Positions 1 through 10,700 of a stretch of 64,000 nt of DNA are shown piece after piece. The notes under the pieces are model-generated. The model was given only the letters and a program-made list of their open reading frames with translations, searched no databases and was not told the DNA's origin. This stretch comes from Nageia nagi (lineage: Eukaryota; Pinophyta): positions 144,150,001 through 144,214,000 of the forward strand of contig JBITNC010000001.1 of assembly GCA_050084985.1 (NCBI GenBank), read 5' to 3'. The stretch's first letter is position 1, and each line of letters opens with the position of its first letter. The translations under genes and the position numbers were made by a program.

Positions 1-668
1 CATGTCCACTATGGTTTGGTTCTTCCTCTCCGATACACCATTTTGTTGTGGAGTATAGGTAATTGTGATTTGCCTCTTTATTCCACAATCCTTGCGAAAC
101 TTGAGTAATTCATTAGAGCAAAACTCTTCTCCTCTATCAGTCCTTAAACACTTTACAACACATTCACTTTGCTTTTCCACATGAGTTTTAAAGTCTTTAA
201 AACGATAAAAAGATTGATTTTTGGAAGTTAGCAAATAAATCCAATATATCCTTGTGTAATCATCTATTAAAGTGAGGAAGTAGGACTTCTTACCAATACT
301 TTGTGTTTGCATAGGGCCACAAATATCAAAATGCACCAATTGAAGGGGATAGGAAGCTCTCCAAGCTTGGCCTCTTGGAAACTTCATTCATGAGTGCTTT
401 CCCAAGGCACATCCTTCACACAATGTCTCCTTTTCTTCGATCTTGGGCAGCCCATGGACCATTTGTTGATATGTCAACAATTTCAAACTTGGGTAGCTAA
501 GATGGCCATATCTCATACGCGAAAGCCAACTCTTGTTCTCCATGACTACATTTGCTAGTTGGGCATAATCTTCGCTGAACTGAGTACAAATAATCTATTC
601 TTGGTCATTGGGACTATAGTGATGAGCCTATGACCATTGTTCTTATCATAGATCACACACTTTCTATC
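1..668 (-). pseudogene. Cop1 pol: GAG-pre-integrase and integrase core
   Basis: Minus-strand translation gives a GAG-pre-integrase stretch (motif LCEGCALGKHS) and then the integrase core. The catalytic triad can be read: Asp in LVHFDICGPMQ, Asp in LRTDRGEEF and Glu in NGVSERKN close to base 30. The core performs strand transfer of the cDNA. A stop codon follows GKHS near base 388, so the polyprotein cannot be read through as it stands. The frame otherwise stays open to the window edge, where the protein is cut. Confidence 0.88.
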
Positions 669-1109
669 TTAAAAACCAAGCTTATAGTTCTTCTCCATAA
701 TTTGTCCCACACTTAGCAAATTGTGTTTGAGATTGGGAGTATAGTAGATGCTATATAACTTCTTGGTACCTTCTTTGGTGTTGACTTCCATGGTTCCCAA
801 GCCTTCCATGGTCAATGTATTGTCATCTCTAAGCTTTATCTTGGATTTGAAATAGTTGTCCATTGAAGCAAGCAACTCTTCTTTTTCGATCATGTGATTA
901 GAAGCACCAGTATGAAGAATCCAAGTTTCATTGAGATTTTGATTTGTCTTCCCATAAGACAAAAACAAATTGGAGGTCTCATCCTTTTCTCCATAATTGG
1001 CCGCACTTGCTCCTTCTTGAGCGGCCTTAGCTCTACACTCTCGCTCATAGTGCCCAAATTTGTTACAATAGTAACATTTTTTGTTTTGCTTGTCTCCCTC
1101 TCCATTCAA
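669..1109 (-). pseudogene. Cop1 gag zinc knuckle and aspartic protease
   Basis: An open frame of 146 codons. Residues about 12-25 form a complete CCHC zinc knuckle (CYYCNKFGHYEREC), the nucleic-acid-binding end of gag. Near residue 65 comes the protease active site, which reads WILHTGASNHM. The family motif is D-T/S-G-A, so the catalytic Asp is replaced by His. The C-terminal protease motif (LKHNLLSVGQ) is intact. The protease normally cuts the gag-pol polyprotein; this copy should be inactive. It continues the gag segment at 1158-1397 in the same element. Confidence 0.88.
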
Positions 1110-1157
1110 GCCACTTCTACCTCTTCCACGAGTAACTCCTCTCCTTCCTCTTCCTCT

Positions 1158-1404
1158 TCATCTTGAAGATTGTTGGCCTCTCCCTTGTGCATAGGAAGCT
1201 TCAACCTCCTTTATTGCATAAGCCTTTTTATCATCCATAGCAACCGATGATTGTGTAGAATCTTGGAGCCTCTCTTCATGGGACATCAAGGATCCTAGGA
1301 GCTGATTATAAGTGAGGGTAGATAGATCTTTGGACTCTTCAATTACAATCGCTACATGGTTCCACTTGGGAAGAAGTGTTCTCAACACTTTCTTCACTAT
1401 ATCA
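1158..1404 (-). pseudogene. Cop1 gag, C-terminal half of the UBN2-like domain
   Basis: The frame reads IVKKVLRTLLPKWNHV and then IEESKDLSTLTYNQLLGSL, hallmark phrases of plant copia gag (UBN2/gag-polypeptide family), followed by an arginine/glycine-rich linker to the zinc knuckle. The N-terminal side stops abruptly near 1404, where unrelated plus-strand LINE sequence begins. The matching N-terminal half lies at 2857-3315, which shows that the two halves were one gag. Confidence 0.85.
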
Positions 1405-1561
1405 ACATTCAGAACCTCCTACAAAGATAGGCTTATAGAGATCGCCACAACTTACACCTACCTGAGAGTGCTCTTCATGGGACCTCGTTTCTCTATGTGA
1501 ACGACAACCCCACCTAGAGTTCAATGCAAATATGCAGTAGCTTCCTCCATGGAGAGACAGT

Positions 1562-1951
1562 GTGCCCAACTTCATTTCTAGGATATACAATCCAAGCTCC
1601 AGTTATTCCACAGGCCCTAGCTTGAGGAGCTCGGATTGGGCCACAGTCAAGAGGATCTTGGTTAGCACACTATCCTGCTCTATTCAGAGCAAGAGGTTTG
1701 CTCCACACCACATTATGTTGGTAGAGTTTGGTTATCAGCCTTTACAGATATGGTCCCTTGCATTGATGATCCTCTTTTTTCATCATCTTTTCACCTTTGC
1801 CTCTATGGATCGAGATGATCGACTCCCCTACATAGCCTTGGCATCGTCCATGGACTTGACAGTTCAGGGTTGTCGTTGGTGTTGGTTCTTGGAGGCCTCC
1901 GAGGCATTGCAGCGCTTTGGGTTTTTGTCGGACCAGTTACCTATACCCTAA
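1562..1951 (+). pseudogene. LINE ORF2 post-RT region
   Basis: An open frame of 129 codons. It holds the pattern seen after the RT domain in many LINE ORF2 proteins: a GPSLRSSDW start, then HHIMLVEFGYQPL (compare the family phrase with E-x-G-x-x-P-L) and a Trp-rich segment GCRWCWFLEAS. A paralogous, more decayed version lies on the minus strand at 22607-22909 with the same landmarks. Assignment rests on remembered family patterns, not on a search. Confidence 0.55.
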
Positions 1952-2214
1952 GGAGACACTGATAGAGACCCTGATGTTACGTTGGCTTCGATCAAAGACA
2001 TGCTTTACAAGGCCTATATTCAATGTACTTGGGTTACCCCCCAGTCTCCCCTCACATCCAAGTTGCTGCACTACTCACATCACTTCCTGAGGATTGACAA
2101 GGGTTGATTCGACCTTCTACTTATGTTAGTTCACACCTCCCTATTGTCTTGCAGATGTTCCTATGCTAGTTCAGAGTGTGCTCCCATTAGCTTCAGATTG
2201 AGTCGGATCACCAC

Positions 2215-2460
2215 TTGGCACGTGAGCTTCAAGTCTGTCGGCTATGTTTGATAGAGCCTAAGATTGAAGATCATTTCATCTTCCGATGCTCGATTTATTA
2301 TGATATTCCAGAGCGGTACCATTGTCTTTTTTTTGGACACAGCTCGATCTCGATATTCTTCCAATTCCTAGACCACCGATGTTTCACACTATCTCAGAGA
2401 CTTTCCTTCTTAGGAAGCGTCTATTATCTGACTCTCAGCACCCGACGGGGGATTGTTTGA
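2215..2460 (+). pseudogene. LINE ORF2 C-terminal Cys/His motif
   Basis: The frame contains CRLCLIEPKIEDHFIFRC followed by a tyrosine-rich YYDIPERYHCLFF stretch. A C-x2-C pair followed by E-D-x-x-H-F-x-x-x-C is the terminal zinc-binding-like motif of many LINE ORF2 proteins. It lies about 260 bases downstream of the post-RT fragment on the same strand, in the expected order. Several frame changes separate the two. Confidence 0.55.
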
Positions 2461-2856
2461 TTACCTCTTTCTTCTCGATGGCCTCGGGAGAGGGAGTTTG
2501 TAGGTGGAGTGACGACCCACCTCGGCATACTCGACGTATTAGACAGAGGGTGCATGCTAACCTTGGCTCTATGAGGTCGCAACGGATCATGACCACCTTT
2601 AGCTACATCAACATTGATACAAACATAGATCAATCCAGGAGTGCACAGTCAGACAGATCATGAGAGACCTCCTCTCTGACCATGTTTGCTCCTTATGCTT
2701 CTTTGTTCGACTATTTATCCCCTTTTAAGGACTAGTCCCTATATTGTTTTTAGATTTTTAGTTTGCTTTGATTGAGGGTCACTAAGCCCTTCATGCTGCT
2801 TTCGACTTGTACACTCTTCAGTCCGATTGATTGCTTTTGATCATTTGTGGATATTA

Positions 2857-3315
2857 ATATAATTTTTCTTTCCTCTCCAAGGGTCTTCATCTTGTCCACA
2901 CATGTTTTGACTCTCACATAATAATCTCCCACCATCTCACTAGCTTGCATCTTGAGATTTTCAAAATCTCTTTTGAGGGTTTGCAACCTCACTTGCTTCA
3001 CTTGGGTGCTACCTTGATAACTCTCTTTGAGCGCTCTCCATGCATCTTGGGTTGAAGTGCATGAGCCAATCCGGGGGAAGATGCTTTTATCCAAGGCAAC
3101 TTGTAGATGATAAAATGCAAATGAGTTCTTCTTTTGAGCCTCCTTAGCAATTTATCATTGGCAAGAAAAGTGCTCTAATTAGTCGGATCATTGTATCCTT
3201 CAACTATAACCCATAGCCCTTTTCCTATGAGTAATGTCTTCATCTTGATAGACCAATACTCATAATCCTCTCCATGGAAGTCTGGAATTGGTAGAGTATT
3301 GTTGTTTGCAGCCAT
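2857..3315 (-). pseudogene. Cop1 gag, N-terminal half
   Basis: The ATG at 3315 (minus) begins MAANNNTLPIPDFHGEDYEY and then YWSIKMKTLL, the standard copia gag start. Further on come ALDKSIFPRI, ALKESYQGS and RLQTLKRDFENLKMQ of the gag domain. A stop follows EGYNDPTN near 3180 and a one-base frameshift is needed near 3170. The frame ends in MKTLGEERKI near 2860, where it should join IVKKVLRTL at 1400. The start is chosen because it lies about 105 bases downstream of the primer-binding site and matches the family N-terminus. Confidence 0.88.
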
Positions 3316-3419
3316 ATTGCTCAAACACAGTAAAAAACAATGGATCATAGTCTATTGAAAGAATAAAATAAATTCTTACAAATGCACCCACTAACTCTAA
3401 CCCAATAGATCTCCCTAAA

Positions 3420-3431
3420 GATCTGATACCA
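3420..3431 (-). other. Cop1 primer-binding site (Met-tRNA type)
   Basis: The minus strand reads TGGTATCAGATC, one base from TGGTATCAGAGC, the complement of the initiator Met-tRNA 3' end used by plant copia elements. Three bases separate it from the LTR end CA at 3435. Confidence 0.85.
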
Positions 3432-3434
3432 CAA

Positions 3435-3933
3435 TGAGAGAAGTATTCTAGTTTCATTGATTTGAAAAATGAAATCATTATGTATATAGGTTTTGGACAA
3501 ACCCAAAAATAAATTGTGCTAAATATAACCTCAAATTGCATGATCACAACATTTTACAATCCAATGCAAAAGCAAACTAATACGTGCTAAATCTACCCTA
3601 TCATACTAGAAGACAACTGGGTGAAACATCAACCTAAAACAACATCTATGCTAAAAATGGAGACAAAAACAATAGTCTCGTGAATGCTAAATTTAGTTTT
3701 CCAAGCTCTGTTTATAGGTACGATGCGCTTGGTACACAGGAGGCTAAGTGTGATGTGCTTGGTGCTGTGCGCGGTGCACCTTAGGCACAACGTGTTGGGC
3801 GTGGTGCACTTGGATATAGGCATGCTACAGTTGGGGAATAATTTGCTGGGTGCAGTGTGCCTATGAACAGAGAGCTATAAATGTTAGAAAACTCAATCTT
3901 GGATCTTGAGTAGTGAGCCAAGTTTCCAACAAC
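3435..3933 (-). repeat. Cop1 5' LTR
   Basis: About 0.5 kb. On the minus strand it ends ...CTCTCA just before the primer-binding site. The outer end is placed at a TGTTGTTGGAAAC stretch near 3920-3933. The partner LTR lies outside the window, so the outer boundary is an estimate good to a few bases. Short open frames inside (3629-3866) are not genes. Confidence 0.7.
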
Positions 3934-4053
3934 AATTGCATAAAAGAACAATTGCAAAGACTTGGTACAAACATTACTTGTTCAAAATTCACATTATTTT
4001 TGTATCTAGATATATAGTAAATTGTTTAGTTCACCACTAAATAATTTCAAAGA
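3934..4053. other. Spacer between two head-to-head copia elements
   Basis: 120 bases of AT-rich sequence between the outer ends of the Cop1 5' LTR (minus) and the CopD 5' LTR (plus). No gene or repeat is recognised. Confidence 0.6.
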
Positions 4054-4637
4054 TGTTGGAATGTGATGTTAATTAAGACATTATTTCTTCAATTGGCACT
4101 TTTAGATTAACTTTTATTTTTTGTAATCATTTGTATAATATTTTGTAGGTATAATATTCTTGTAACAATTAGTTTATACAAGTAACACTAGGAGAATCTA
4201 GTGTTTAGGGTTCTTGAGTTATGTTGTTTGTTTCATGTATTGTATGTGAGTTTTAGGTTGAATGGATTAAAGAAAATTTCATTTCCAAGATTTTTCTCTT
4301 TTATTGTGCGATTTAGTTTTTCTATTAAAACAAATTGTCAACTTTGAAAGGATGTAACTTTCATTCAATAGCTTTTTTTGTTTTTTGTTTTTCGACATTG
4401 TTTGAAAGATCTTTTCAAGTTCTTTCTAACAATGTATTACTTGCATATTTTTTAGTAGCATAAGTTCTTTATTTTGTGTATGCAAAAATACATTTTGTTT
4501 TTGTTAAGACTATAGACAATCAATTGTTGACAACATTTTTGGGAGTGGCTACGAGCCATTGTTAGACTTATTTCTAGATTGTAGTTGTGAAGCGTTTGTG
4601 AGTGGTTGAGTTGACCATAAACTTCATATCATTATCA
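4054..4637 (+). repeat. CopD 5' LTR
   Basis: Starts TGTTGGAATGTG and ends ...CATTATCA two bases before the primer-binding site, 584 bp. No second copy is found in the window. A piece similar to its last 55 bp lies inside CopD integrase (21245-21300). Confidence 0.75.
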
Positions 4638-4639
4638 TT

Positions 4640-4651
4640 TGGTATCATAGT
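4640..4651 (+). other. CopD primer-binding site (Met-tRNA type)
   Basis: TGGTATCATAGT, matching nine of the first twelve bases of the TGGTATCAGAGC consensus with a decayed 3' half, directly after the LTR end. This fixes the plus orientation. Confidence 0.75.
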
Positions 4652-4751
4652 TTAGTTCAGTTAGAGGGTAGAGTTTGCTTGATAGGTCCTTGTATTAAAT
4701 TATCAAGTTGTATTTGAGGTTCATTCTAGGTTTCTTGTTGCTTGTGGTGTA

Positions 4752-4944
4752 ATGGTCAACAACACAAACTCCTTTTTTATTTCTCAGTTCATTGGGGAAA
4801 ACTATAACTCCTAGAACATAAAAATAAAGACCTTATTGGAGGAGAAAGGTCTTTGGGATATTGTAGAGGATGGATAAAATGTTCACTAGTTGATTGGAAT
4901 ACAATTTTAGCAGTAGCAGATAGACAAGGTAAAAAAAAAACACA
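4752..4944 (+). pseudogene. CopD gag, N-terminal part
   Basis: The ATG at 4752 opens MVNNTNSFFISQFIGENYN, then a stop replaces the usual Trp, followed by IKIKTLLEEKGLWDIVEDG. This is the conserved start of copia gag and resembles Cop1 gag. The coding pattern fades after QIDKV at an A-rich run (4931-4940). More stops follow, so it is non-functional. The rest of the domain resumes near 6171. Confidence 0.82.
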
Positions 4945-6170
4945 TAGATAGATGATAGATAGATAAATGTCTTTTAACGCCCTTTTAAACCCATTGCTTT
5001 GTAGGACCTATCAAAGTTTATCCAAAAGTAAATATATATCAATTAATTATTTGAATGATTGTTTCTCATATAAAGAAAAACATTGAACAATACACAAATG
5101 TACATATATTCCAAGAAAAATAAGAATACTACGAAGGACAATTGACCATAATTACTTACACCTACGTAATGCAAATAAATCATTAAAACAAAATTTCAAA
5201 TCAAGCACAATATGATGATGTTTGCTAAAACCTCCAATAATAACACATCACCTTTTGTGAGGGGATTTGGGAGATAATTGACATGTGATGACACCCATAT
5301 TAAATGTCTTAAGTTTTACTTCTACCGTCTACATTGGTGATATTTAAAAACTCTTGATAGGTTCTACAAACCAATAGGTTTAAAAGATGTTAAATGTTGG
5401 TTTTACTTATATTAGTGTTTCACAAAACATTAAAAAAATAAATTTAATAAACATAAAAATTGCCGAACAAGGAGCATTCACTATTGATATGACAACAATG
5501 AATCTTGTAGCGAGAATCCATAATCGATTTGATAGTAATGAATCCTCCAACAAAAATCTATTGTTGGCTTGATTGTAGCAAATTCATTACTCCAAACTTC
5601 TATACCCATCCCTCCTCCCCTTTGCATAGCTCCTTTGAACACAACATCCAAACCCTTTTCTTATGAAGCTCTGGCCTTAACTTTGTCTTGACATGTAATT
5701 CCACTGCAAACAGGGGAAAAGCTGAGCACCTATCCACCAAGACTTTTTCTTGATGTTTTTAAGTGTATCCAAGCCATAACAAAATTGACAAGTAGTATAA
5801 CGAGTTTGGATAAACTCTAGAAGGATGGCTTGTAAAGGAAAGATAAAATTGGAGTTGCAGCTGTGGAAGTGAGCCAATGGAGATCTTTGAGAGAAAGGAG
5901 GATGTCATTCATGGAGGTGAAGTTCCTTGTCATATTAAAACCCAATGAACGAGGTAGACACAATTAAGGTGGCATCAAACACCAAAGCTCTTTGACACAA
6001 CACATTCTCAAACTACTGAAAAAAAGAGAAAGCCATGGTTGAAGAAGTTCAAACATCACGATTAAAGATGCAAGCCATGATGGATGAATCCCTAGAAAGA
6101 CCACAAATGATCCTCACTTAAATGTAAAGGTGAAATGATGAGCTCAAACATGTATTGCTGGTGGATTTAT
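4945..6170. mobile_element. Unclassified 1.2-kb insert in CopD gag
   Basis: Non-coding, AT-rich DNA separating gag residues around QIDKVKKK from ALYHIQLALD. It starts beside short GATA-type repeats (4944-4967) and includes a long inverted repeat at 4965-5398. The remainder (5399-6170) shows no coding pattern I recognise; the small open frames there look incidental. The insert edges come from the gag frame only. Confidence 0.55.
4965..5398. repeat. MITE-like inverted repeat (arms of about 50 bp)
   Basis: The left arm (4965-5018) and the right arm (5346-5398, reverse complement) match over most of about 50 bp. The core reads TTGTAGGACCTATCAA on the left and TTGTAGAACCTATCAA on the right, with TTTTAAACC-type flanks. 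The enclosed 330 bp is AT-rich and non-coding. Size and structure fit a MITE or other foldback element. I could not identify a superfamily or a clear target duplication. Confidence 0.6.
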
Positions 6171-6406
6171 GAGAACTTTGTAGCCCTTTATCACATTCAA
6201 TTAGCCTTGGACAAGAGCATTTTTCCAACAATAATTGGTTGTAAGATAACTCTAAGGCATGCATTGAAAACTTTGAAAGAAGGTTACCAAGGGAGTGATC
6301 AAGTTAAAGAAGTGAAGCTATAAACTTTTAGGAAAGAGTTTGAAAATTTAAAAATACAAGAGGTTAAAGATGTTAGTGATTATTGTATGAAGGTGGAGAT
6401 GATTAT
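6171..6406 (+). pseudogene. CopD gag, middle part
   Basis: Reads ALYHIQLALDKSIFPTII, then TLKEGYQGSDQVKEVKL, a stop, and FRKEFENLKIQ and SDYCMKVEMIIV, closely parallel to Cop1 gag. It breaks off at 6406, exactly where the gypsy E LTR begins, and continues as NKITTFGEKM at 18806. The gypsy insertion is therefore inside the gag codons. Confidence 0.85.
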
Positions 6407-7663
6407 TGTTTAGCAAAATATAATTCACCAAATTCCCTCTTTTTGGGTCTGCCACTAACCCATTTTTAGTGAATTATACCCATTTTTAATGAAAGGACCA
6501 ATTAGCTCAAAGAGCTAGTACTTTAACACTTTAACCCTTTCACTAGATTTGGTGATCAATATTCAACTATCCCATTAATTTTTATCAATCTAGGGTAAGA
6601 GTCTTTAGTCACATGCAATTGAACCTTTGTTTTATCATTTGTGCTAAACTAAACTAAACACACTTGAATGAAAATTATAGAAATTGAATACAACTGAAAA
6701 CAAACTATAATCAAATAATACTGAAAATATACAATAAATAAATCTACATTAATCCTAAGAGACACATGTTAGTCAGAGTGGATCCTTCCTCCTTCCAATA
6801 GAGCTTTGATAAAACAACTTATTACTGGGAACTTAAATCGATGTTAGTATTACTGAAAGTGATTACAGAATGTTCTTGAACTATTATTCTGACTAACTTG
6901 TATCTCTCTAAAGGAGAAATACTTATGTTAAAACTATCTTAATAACTTTGCTGGATTTTCTCACAACAGTTACATATTTATTAAAATAATTTTATTGTAT
7001 GTCTTAGTCTATATGCTAGAAATATGGGATAATAAGTGTAAGAGCTGGTCAAACTTCTAGCAATTTGGGATGATAAGGTGAGAAGACTTTTTCTTCAGGA
7101 TCAATGCTCATGTCTTTCAGTATCTTATTAGTTGTCCATGACTTGATCACTCTATCATTAAATTTTGGAGTTGTCTTTTGGTATAACTGTGAACTTGGCT
7201 ACAGTCTGAAAATGTCTCTTAGTTATGAAATCTCCATAAATTCAAGAATCTCCTCAATTTCAAGAAGTTCCTAAAATTTAGGAATATCCTAAAATTATGG
7301 TATTATCTTTTGTTATTAATTCAAATTCTTCATATGAAACATTCTAGAGCAAAACTGTTATCAACATTCTAGAGCTAGTTCATGAACTTTGGAGATATGA
7401 TTTTGGAGCTTATTCAATAAAGCTAAAAAATTATCATTTTCACACTGATTCTTTGAAACTTCATTAAGTAGACATTACTCATCACAGATCATCAGTAAAA
7501 CACATCAATTCAACATATATGAAAACATAAGTAAAGATGTATTTAACTTCTAATTAGGCTGTATTAACAAGCTTAAACATAATCAAAGGGATCAAAAGTG
7601 TTCCAAGAAAAACAAAAATACAAGTCCAATGTGTCAAAATGAAGACCATTCTAGGTTTTATCA
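6407..7663 (-). repeat. Gypsy E 3' LTR
   Basis: 1257 bp, beginning TGTTTAGCAAAATATA and ending TTTTATCA on the plus strand. It is the direct repeat partner of 17560-18800. The whole length aligns by eye with scattered substitutions and small indels. It includes a short palindromic stretch TAGCTCAAAGAGCTA near 6492. Confidence 0.92.
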
Positions 7664-7676
7664 TTCTCCCCAACTT
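7664..7676 (-). other. Gypsy E polypurine tract
   Basis: The minus strand reads ...TTGGGGAGAA directly before the 3' LTR start, the purine-rich primer site for plus-strand DNA synthesis. Confidence 0.75.
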
Positions 7677-8208
7677 AGAATATTACTGCTCTTGTAACAA
7701 TCATAAAGAATATTTAAATATTGAAATTGATACTACAACTTTTCAACTGCTCTTTAATAACAGTAACTGTTTTCATCACTGTCTACTAGATGTATGGGGT
7801 CTTCTATGTTAAATTCTTCCATTACTTTTCTAAAATCGTATGGCTGTAGACAATCAAGAATTTATTGATGAACACTTGGAGGAAGAGGTTGTTTCCTTGT
7901 AGGTCCATTATCATCTAAATTTGACCATTCAATAAAATCCCCTAGCCCTTTGCTAACTGTGACCTGTGTTTCTCATAAGCAGAACAATGAATCATACTAT
8001 GGGCCATTATCAATCCAGGATGGAGTTGTATGTAGTAGTATTGAAGGTCTAAACCTCCATCCCTTCAAAGTATGATTTAAGAAACTCAACTCTATGCTCA
8101 AGCTCATAAGGCAATCCCTTCCTAATTCTTTTAACTTGCCATTTTAAAAAATGTTCTTTAAGATGCATGTTATAAATAGGAGAAGGTTGTCTCAATTGTA
8201 AAACTTCA
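7677..8208. other. Gypsy E 3' untranslated region
   Basis: AT-rich DNA between the end of the extra ORF and the polypurine tract. No coding pattern recognised. Confidence 0.5.
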
Positions 8209-10700
8209 TCAAATATTACACACATCTATTACTATGTTTTTCACCAGTTTAAGATCCTTGTTTTCTTTCTTCATGATTGCAAGTTGTTTTTCATGTTCAA
8301 AATATTTTTTTTCAAATTTTTGTATCTTTATAGATAATTGTTGTTGCAACACAACTATCTGCTCTTGTTTTTCCTTGAATATATCAAATATTTGCTTGAC
8401 TATTTCATTCTCACACATAAAATCTGATTTACTAATATGCATTGTTTGTAATTTAACGGCTAATTCTGAGATTAAAGTTTGATGTGATTCAAATTTCTCT
8501 TTTGCATTGTCTAGCTGAGAGCATTTATCTTTCAATTTTTTATTTTCAATTTCCAACACAGCTTTTTCTTTAACCAATTTTTCATTATGCTCTTCTCAAA
8601 GTTTGAGCTTTGAATGTAATACCTAGATATTCAAAGTTTCATCATTAGATATTGTGTATGCATCTTCCATCAACATTTTTAGAGTATTTTTTGTACTTTG
8701 TACTTTAGTACTTATAGGCTGAGCTTGTTCCTCCCCAACTTGGTCTTTTGCTATCTCTTCTGTCGTCAATCTTCTAGCTAACGAAGGCATTTCTGATGAA
8801 AGTCTGAAGATTATTTCTGAAGCATGCATTCTAGGCTCTATTTCTTCTATCGCTGTATGATATTCAGAATCTTCTTCCTTTGTTATTTTCTAAAGCTTCC
8901 TCAGTCTGCTGGATCTTCGGCTAAGTTCAACTAAGGAACTTTGTTTTCCATTTTTTTCTTCATGCATTGTTAATTTCTCTTCTACCCATTAAGTTTCTAA
9001 TACCTCTACTGTCACAACAAGGTCTAGTAAAGAGTTTTTCTTATCAATTTCTGAATAGGCATAATTGGATCATCTTCTGGAATTTCATCTATAGCTCTAT
9101 GATGGAGTGATTCATCAAATTGTTCTTAGGTGCAAGAGGATTCTCCAAAAAATTTTGGTACATAATCTCATGTTTTATGGACCTCAATATTTGCTTCGGT
9201 GTGTTCTGATATAAAATTATTTGATACTTCTTCCCCTTTTGTGTGAGAATCTGTATTTTCATAATTGCTTAAAAATTGCTTCCAAGTAATTTATCCATTT
9301 TCCTATCTTAAGAAGTACTCTTTGTAGAGCAACAAGATAATCCTGTGATGTTTGAGGGAGGATAATTTATTCCTTTGATTTTCCCTCACTCTTCTAGACA
9401 TTCTTTGCAGACTCTGATGTAAGAATCGAGATAAATTGCATTTTCAATATTTCTTGTACCTTAGAAATATTAATAGTTTCAAGTGGTTCCCATTAATGTA
9501 GGATGTTTTTCACAAGTCAAATGTCGCATAAACCATTTTTCTACCAATGCCCACTTTTCATGTAATGTTTCTCATTTTATCCCTTGAACATGCCCATGAG
9601 TACTGTAAATTTCAATTTTTGGCTCATTTGTTGGGTGGAACCTATTCAACAAGCTAGAATAATGGTCACTTTTGTTCAAGTCCTCCATTTTTAGGTAAGC
9701 CAATAAATTCTCTAATGGAATCTACTATTATTGGAATTTGATAACCCTTCAAGGTTATTAAATTTATCTCAAAATTTTCAGTAAATTCCAATGTTAACTG
9801 ATTATTGTGTGCCTAAAATTTTTCAAAAAATTGTAACAAATTAAATTTATGAAGGATTCTGGTTACCTGAGCATTGGCTCTCAATTCCTCTGTACTTTAT
9901 AGTTCATGTTTGCACTTACCTCCCATATTAGGCCAATTTTTGAACAAGGTCGAAGCTTTTGTCTGAAGATGATGTAATTTCTATAACTGGCTAAAGCTTA
10001 TTCTTCATGTTTCTTGCATAAAATGCTTCCACAATTCAAAAATTGTAGAGATACTATATTTTTTGCTTGTAATATTTATTACAACATTCAATACTAAAGG
10101 ACAATTGATAGCAACACGACACATGGTACACTTTACATAAGTTTTGGACTATTCCTCTGCAAAGTATGATTGATGGAACATGTATGATCCCTAAGTCATG
10201 TTTAACACTAATTAATACTGTTAATATAAAATTAAACACATACTTTATGATGATGGTGGTGGTTATGATGAAATGAGATCATCATGTGAGTTTGTTATGG
10301 AAGTACTAGATAGGATAGCAAAATAAGTCAGTTGGCATTCATTGTTAGATTTGGAAAGCACATTTTCTAGAACTTTCTAGGCTCTTTATTTAATGATGAT
10401 TAGATGATGTGTCCCTATTTTATTGATTTTGTACATAATGGAACTCTGTGCTTTCTTATAATCATAAACTTTTCTACCACTGATGTGTTGGAATTCGTGT
10501 AATGTTATAGCTGGAGCTAGTTTCCAAAAAAGGTCTTGATCTTTGAGTAAAGTTTTTGGAGCCTTTTTGAAACACAACTCTAGAACCCATGCCAGTCCAT
10601 GTTCAAGACACCTTCCATGCACAAATTCGGGAGCTTATACTCTAGATATTTCCTTAGTAATTATTTTGGCGCTGCATGTGAATAAGCTAGAATATTAATT
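8209..10700 (-). pseudogene. Extra ORF downstream of pol in gypsy E (unidentified)
   Basis: About 2.5 kb of decayed minus-strand coding sequence in the position of the envelope-like or additional ORF of Athila/Tat elements. Recognisable open pieces: 10622-10386, with LAWVLELCFKKAPKTLLKD and HISGRKVYDYKKAQSSIMYK; around 9720-9480, with a stretch ending KWALVEKWFMRHLTCEKHP; 8829-8623; and 8577-8209. The last is Lys/Glu/Gln-rich with heptad-like spacing and predicts a coiled coil of about 110 residues. I see no retroviral envelope hallmark such as a clear signal peptide with a long hydrophobic C-terminal anchor. Many stops separate the pieces. Function unknown. Confidence 0.55.

Larger units (their letters stand above)
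1405..2856 (+). mobile_element. 5'-truncated non-LTR (LINE) retrotransposon inserted in Cop1 gag
   Basis: About 1.45 kb of less AT-rich sequence splits Cop1 gag. Plus-strand translation shows the region downstream of a LINE reverse transcriptase and a C-terminal cysteine/histidine motif, but no endonuclease or RT core, as expected for a 5'-truncated insertion. The 3' end is AT-rich (about 2730-2856) and I could not fix an exact tail or target duplication. The boundaries come from where the gag frame stops and restarts, so they are good to some tens of bases. Confidence 0.65.
1..3933 (-). mobile_element. Ty1/copia retrotransposon Cop1, 5' part (cut by window edge)
   Basis: A minus-strand copia element whose 5' LTR lies at the right (3435-3933), followed leftwards by a primer-binding site, gag, protease and the start of integrase, then the window edge. 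The order gag-PR-IN is the copia order. Gag is interrupted by a LINE fragment (1405-2856). The protein reads almost continuously apart from that insertion, one frameshift near 3170 and an in-frame stop near 388, so this is one of the less decayed copies here. RT, RNase H and the 3' LTR would lie outside the window to the left. Confidence 0.9.

Noticed and set aside
3629-3866. Small open frames on both strands
   Set aside because: They fall inside the Cop1 5' LTR and overlap each other.
8234-8482. Plus-strand 82-codon frame rich in Cys, Ser and Phe
   Set aside because: It is the antisense shadow of the Lys/Glu-rich minus-strand ORF of gypsy E.
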